A stretch of DNA of 23,186 nt, taken from positions 1 to 23,186 of the IMG/VR virus record IMGVR_UViG_3300027974_000165; one strand, 5' to 3'. A program made the translations under genes and the position numbers. The first letter of the stretch is position 1; every line of letters begins with the position of its first letter. Of the stretch, positions 22,101-23,186 are shown one piece after another. The stretch is from a virus. The notes beneath the pieces are model-generated. The model did no database searches. It had not been told where the DNA came from and was given only the letters and a program-made list of their open reading frames with translations.

Positions 22101-23186
22101 TCTGAACTTATGCGCGAACTCTTACCATCTTGAGCTGTTAATTGAATTAATGTGCCATCATATAGTGTGACACGTGGTTGCGTATGACCATTATTAGTAC
22201 CAACAATACTTAATGTGGATTTGGTTGGGTCCGAACTAACTGGACTATATATGGCTGTTAGCCCCTCTCTATTAACATCAAATACTGTTCTACCTAAATT
22301 GTTTCTTATTCTAATTGGTCGATTAAAATCCACATAGCCTGTGGCATCTGTTGAACCAACTATGATGTCACGCTCAGGATCAGTAATCTTAATTTGATTG
22401 TCCACCAATGTGAACTCACCTACACTAAGGCCTGCACCATTCTGAACATATAACAAATTGTCCCTAGCACCAATGGCAATATCCTTACCCAAGGTTTCGT
22501 CAAATATAAAGATAGTGCCCGGACCTAAATAGATACTTTTCCAACGTTTGGTCGGTGTACCAAGAGTACTAATGTTATTGGTCACTGGTACTATATTGGT
22601 GTTAACAATAACATCGCCTAGTCCACGACTATCTAAAAATATATCACTATTGTTGGCACTTTGAACGTTAAAGTTAGCTTTGGTTAATGGACGTAATAGA
22701 TCAAACTTGGCACCAGTTAATGGCAATACCTGTCCCAATGAAGATAGATCCAATCCCACAATAACATAATTACTCCACTCGGCAGGATCACCTTCTCCAG
22801 CTAATCCTCGATCCCGTACCACACTGGGCACAATGCCTACACCAGTTAATATGTCATTAATTTGAATAGCACTGATAGGAATGCCACTAGTTCCTGGCGC
22901 TAATTCGAATACGGTCCATGGTGCAACAACTCCATTTATGTTTCCATAAGTGCCAGTTAATAAATTGTCGCTTGGGCCAGTGCTGCTATCCACTATACTG
23001 GCTAATTCATACTGCGTGATATATGCTTCAATATAGAGATTGCTGTTTAAGATATTACCATTGTCGCCTACTTTAAGACTGGGCACTTGTACACTGCCAC
23101 TGCCATTAGGATTGAGTATGATATCAGTATCAGGCACCGTACCTGATAATGTCTGCAAATCTTCACCATTGATTACAAAATTGCCT
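19151..23186 (-). CDS. Collagen-like tail fibre protein, 5' end outside window
   Basis: 1344 residues are visible. The frame is open through the right edge (GNFVINGED precedes a TTG at 23158 that is unlikely to be the start). Order in the protein: ~500 residues of beta-rich virion-type sequence ([14 protein letters not shown]-like elements); a short Gly-X-Y stretch; module 1 ([16 protein letters not shown] to QWNDVGDI); a long Gly-X-Gln collagen tract; module 2, a close copy of module 1; a second collagen tract; and a ~175-residue C-terminal domain (from [15 protein letters not shown] to ADSANGTWS) likely to trimerise or bind receptor. The collagen triplets are mainly GTQ, GIQ, GVQ and GNQ, with almost no proline. 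The plus-strand open frames here are shadows of the repeats. Confidence 0.88.
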   Translation of the reverse strand, partial: GNFVINGEDLQTLSGTVPDTDIILNPNGSGSVQVPSLKVGDNGNILNSNLYIEAYITQYELASIVDSSTGPSDNLLTGTYGNINGVVAPWTVFELAPGTSGIPISAIQINDILTGVGIVPSVVRDRGLAGEGDPAEWSNYVIVGLDLSSLGQVLPLTGAKFDLLRPLTKANFNVQSANNSDIFLDSRGLGDVIVNTNIVPVTNNISTLGTPTKRWKSIYLGPGTIFIFDETLGKDIAIGARDNLLYVQNGAGLSVGEFTLVDNQIKITDPERDIIVGSTDATGYVDFNRPIRIRNNLGRTVFDVNREGLTAIYSPVSSDPTKSTLSIVGTNNGHTQPRVTLYDGTLIQLTAQDGKSSRISSDSFGVGTYPLYAGRAARGTVDEPSAMVEGDVLSRFSAVGWGTTGYVNGISRLDTVAAENFTDTTAGTKFVFQNAPVGSATIQKSATVDSTGLSFVGAVDTESGITFRDNTRQITAAIQSDWDQTDNTKLDYIKNKPEVIQGLQGVQGDIGLQGVKGVDGTSVRILGSVSDITELPGYPTSYLGDIGDGYLNIVDGSLYFWDGAQWNDVGDIRGSQGVQGTQGTQGRQGRQGIQGIQGTDGFQGIQGFQGTTGFQGTFGSQGITGNQGIQGRQGTQGTLGLQGTTGEQGAQGITGNQGTQGTQGVQGQNGTQGTYGATGNIGQTGSQGTQGIQGTQAAQGTQGNAGSQGTQGTQGTQGTQGTQGTQGTQGTQGIQGTQGIQGTQGTQGNQGTQGNQGTQGIQGTQGNAGSQGTQGTQGTQGTQGTQGTQGIQGTQGIQGTQGTQGNQGTQGTQGNQGTQGTQGNQGTQGIQGTYGAQGIKGLDGTSVRILGSVSVITDLPGYPNAYTGDIGDGYLNIVDGSLYFWDGSQWNDVGDILGPQGVQGIQGVQGVQGVQGVQGRQGLQGVQGVQGVQGVQGTQGTQGNQGIQGVQGLQGVQGVQGTQGTQGQQGIQGTQGTQGVQGIQGTQGTQGTQGTQGNQGIQGNQGIQGNQGNQGQQGIQGRQGIQGTQGTQGQQGIQGTQGTQGTQGNQGTQGIQGTQGTYGATGDTGLQGTQGTQGILGNQGIQGRQGTQGTQGIQGIQGTQGTDGAQGTQGTQGIQGRQGIQGTQGTYGSTGNQGIQGIQGMQASQGIQGTQAAQGVQGIQGIGSTYGNLNSNILIYVQDTAYTLTSAKNTLLSPFGLTNGVTVISNTRYQYEIVFNLQANKAGVLSYALAANGGLVLAQHNYTVIGNKTTTVDGYTAGITMMSKNLTSLFTTAQAVADTNNAFAHYAIWGTIDVTTGGSLNFMISQDQNTPITWSVLAGAYVKLLPIGPIGADSANGTWS
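19685..20490 (-). repeat. Collagen-repeat tract 2 (9-nt units)
   Basis: Tandem 9-nt units (plus-strand form ccttgtgta with variants) encode Gly-X-Gln triplets; X is T, I, V, N, R, Q or L. It lies between module 2 and the C-terminal domain. Irregular units ([13 protein letters not shown]) interrupt it. Confidence 0.88.
20494..21640 (-). repeat. Duplicated ~58-residue fibre module (20494-20671 and 21466-21640)
   Basis: Two copies encode VRILGSVS-x-IT-x-LPGYP, [20 protein letters not shown] and QWNDVGDI, each set between collagen tracts. Protein is nearly identical while the DNA differs at many third positions, so this duplication is older than the one in the collagen tract, and the protein is under selection. 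Confidence 0.8.
20665..21465 (-). repeat. Collagen-repeat tract 1 with internal duplication of ~189 nt
   Basis: The same type of 9-nt units. The block ending in gatccagcattacc occurs at about 20690-20890 and again at about 20895-21079; the landmark recurs 189 nt apart (20877 and 21066), which is exactly 21 triplets. The copies are nearly identical, differing mainly by one 18-nt unit, which implies recent tandem duplication. Confidence 0.82.

Noticed and set aside
23156-23158. TTG as the start of the collagen-like fibre
   Set aside because: The frame remains open to the window edge and nothing resembles a ribosome site. The true start is outside.

Overview
The window looks like part of a tailed double-stranded DNA phage genome, most likely a T4-like marine phage of a Gram-negative, oxygen-using bacterium. 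The evidence is a dense, mostly one-strand gene layout with 1-14 nt overlaps; three fibre-type genes, one built of Gly-X-Gln collagen repeats; a virion-type peptidoglycan hydrolase; a class I ribonucleotide reductase operon with glutaredoxin; and repeated TAAATA motifs, one a perfect TATAAATA, resembling the T4 late-promoter element. The host is inferred, not shown. Both window ends cut through fibre genes.

Layout, read leftwards on the minus strand from the right end: a collagen-like fibre gene (19151-23186, 5' end outside), a Cys-rich mini-protein (18915-19121), a zincin + peptidoglycan-binding + M23 peptidase (17545-18918), and hemF, coproporphyrinogen III oxidase (16650-17552), whose start codon lies inside the end of the peptidase gene. 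A plus-strand island follows (14864-16652), with two sigma70-type promoters: two tiny proteins, a cupin, an alpha/beta hydrolase and an 89-residue protein in its own promoter/terminator unit. Left of it the minus-strand block resumes: two small genes ending in a UUCG terminator (13974-13997), a coiled-coil membrane protein, an unknown, a nucleotidyltransferase, two Pro/Ala-rich proteins, two unknowns and a probable virion protein that seems to be frameshifted in a run of eleven A (8869-8879).

A PD-(D/E)XK nuclease comes next, behind a consensus sigma70 promoter placed so that its mRNA should be leaderless. Then come a beta-helix fibre gene (6074-7771), the operon nrdA-nrdB-glutaredoxin-unknown (2051-6032), and a repeat-built fibre gene (1-1965, 3' end outside) whose leader can form two mutually exclusive hairpins, one of which hides its ribosome-binding site.

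Functionally, nucleotide supply (RNR, glutaredoxin) and a DNA nuclease appear to use sigma70-type early promoters. Fibres, lysin and unknown virion genes carry T4-late-like motifs. The least expected item is a full-length hemF translationally coupled to a lysin gene. No tRNA, rRNA, CRISPR array, integrase or transposase was seen.
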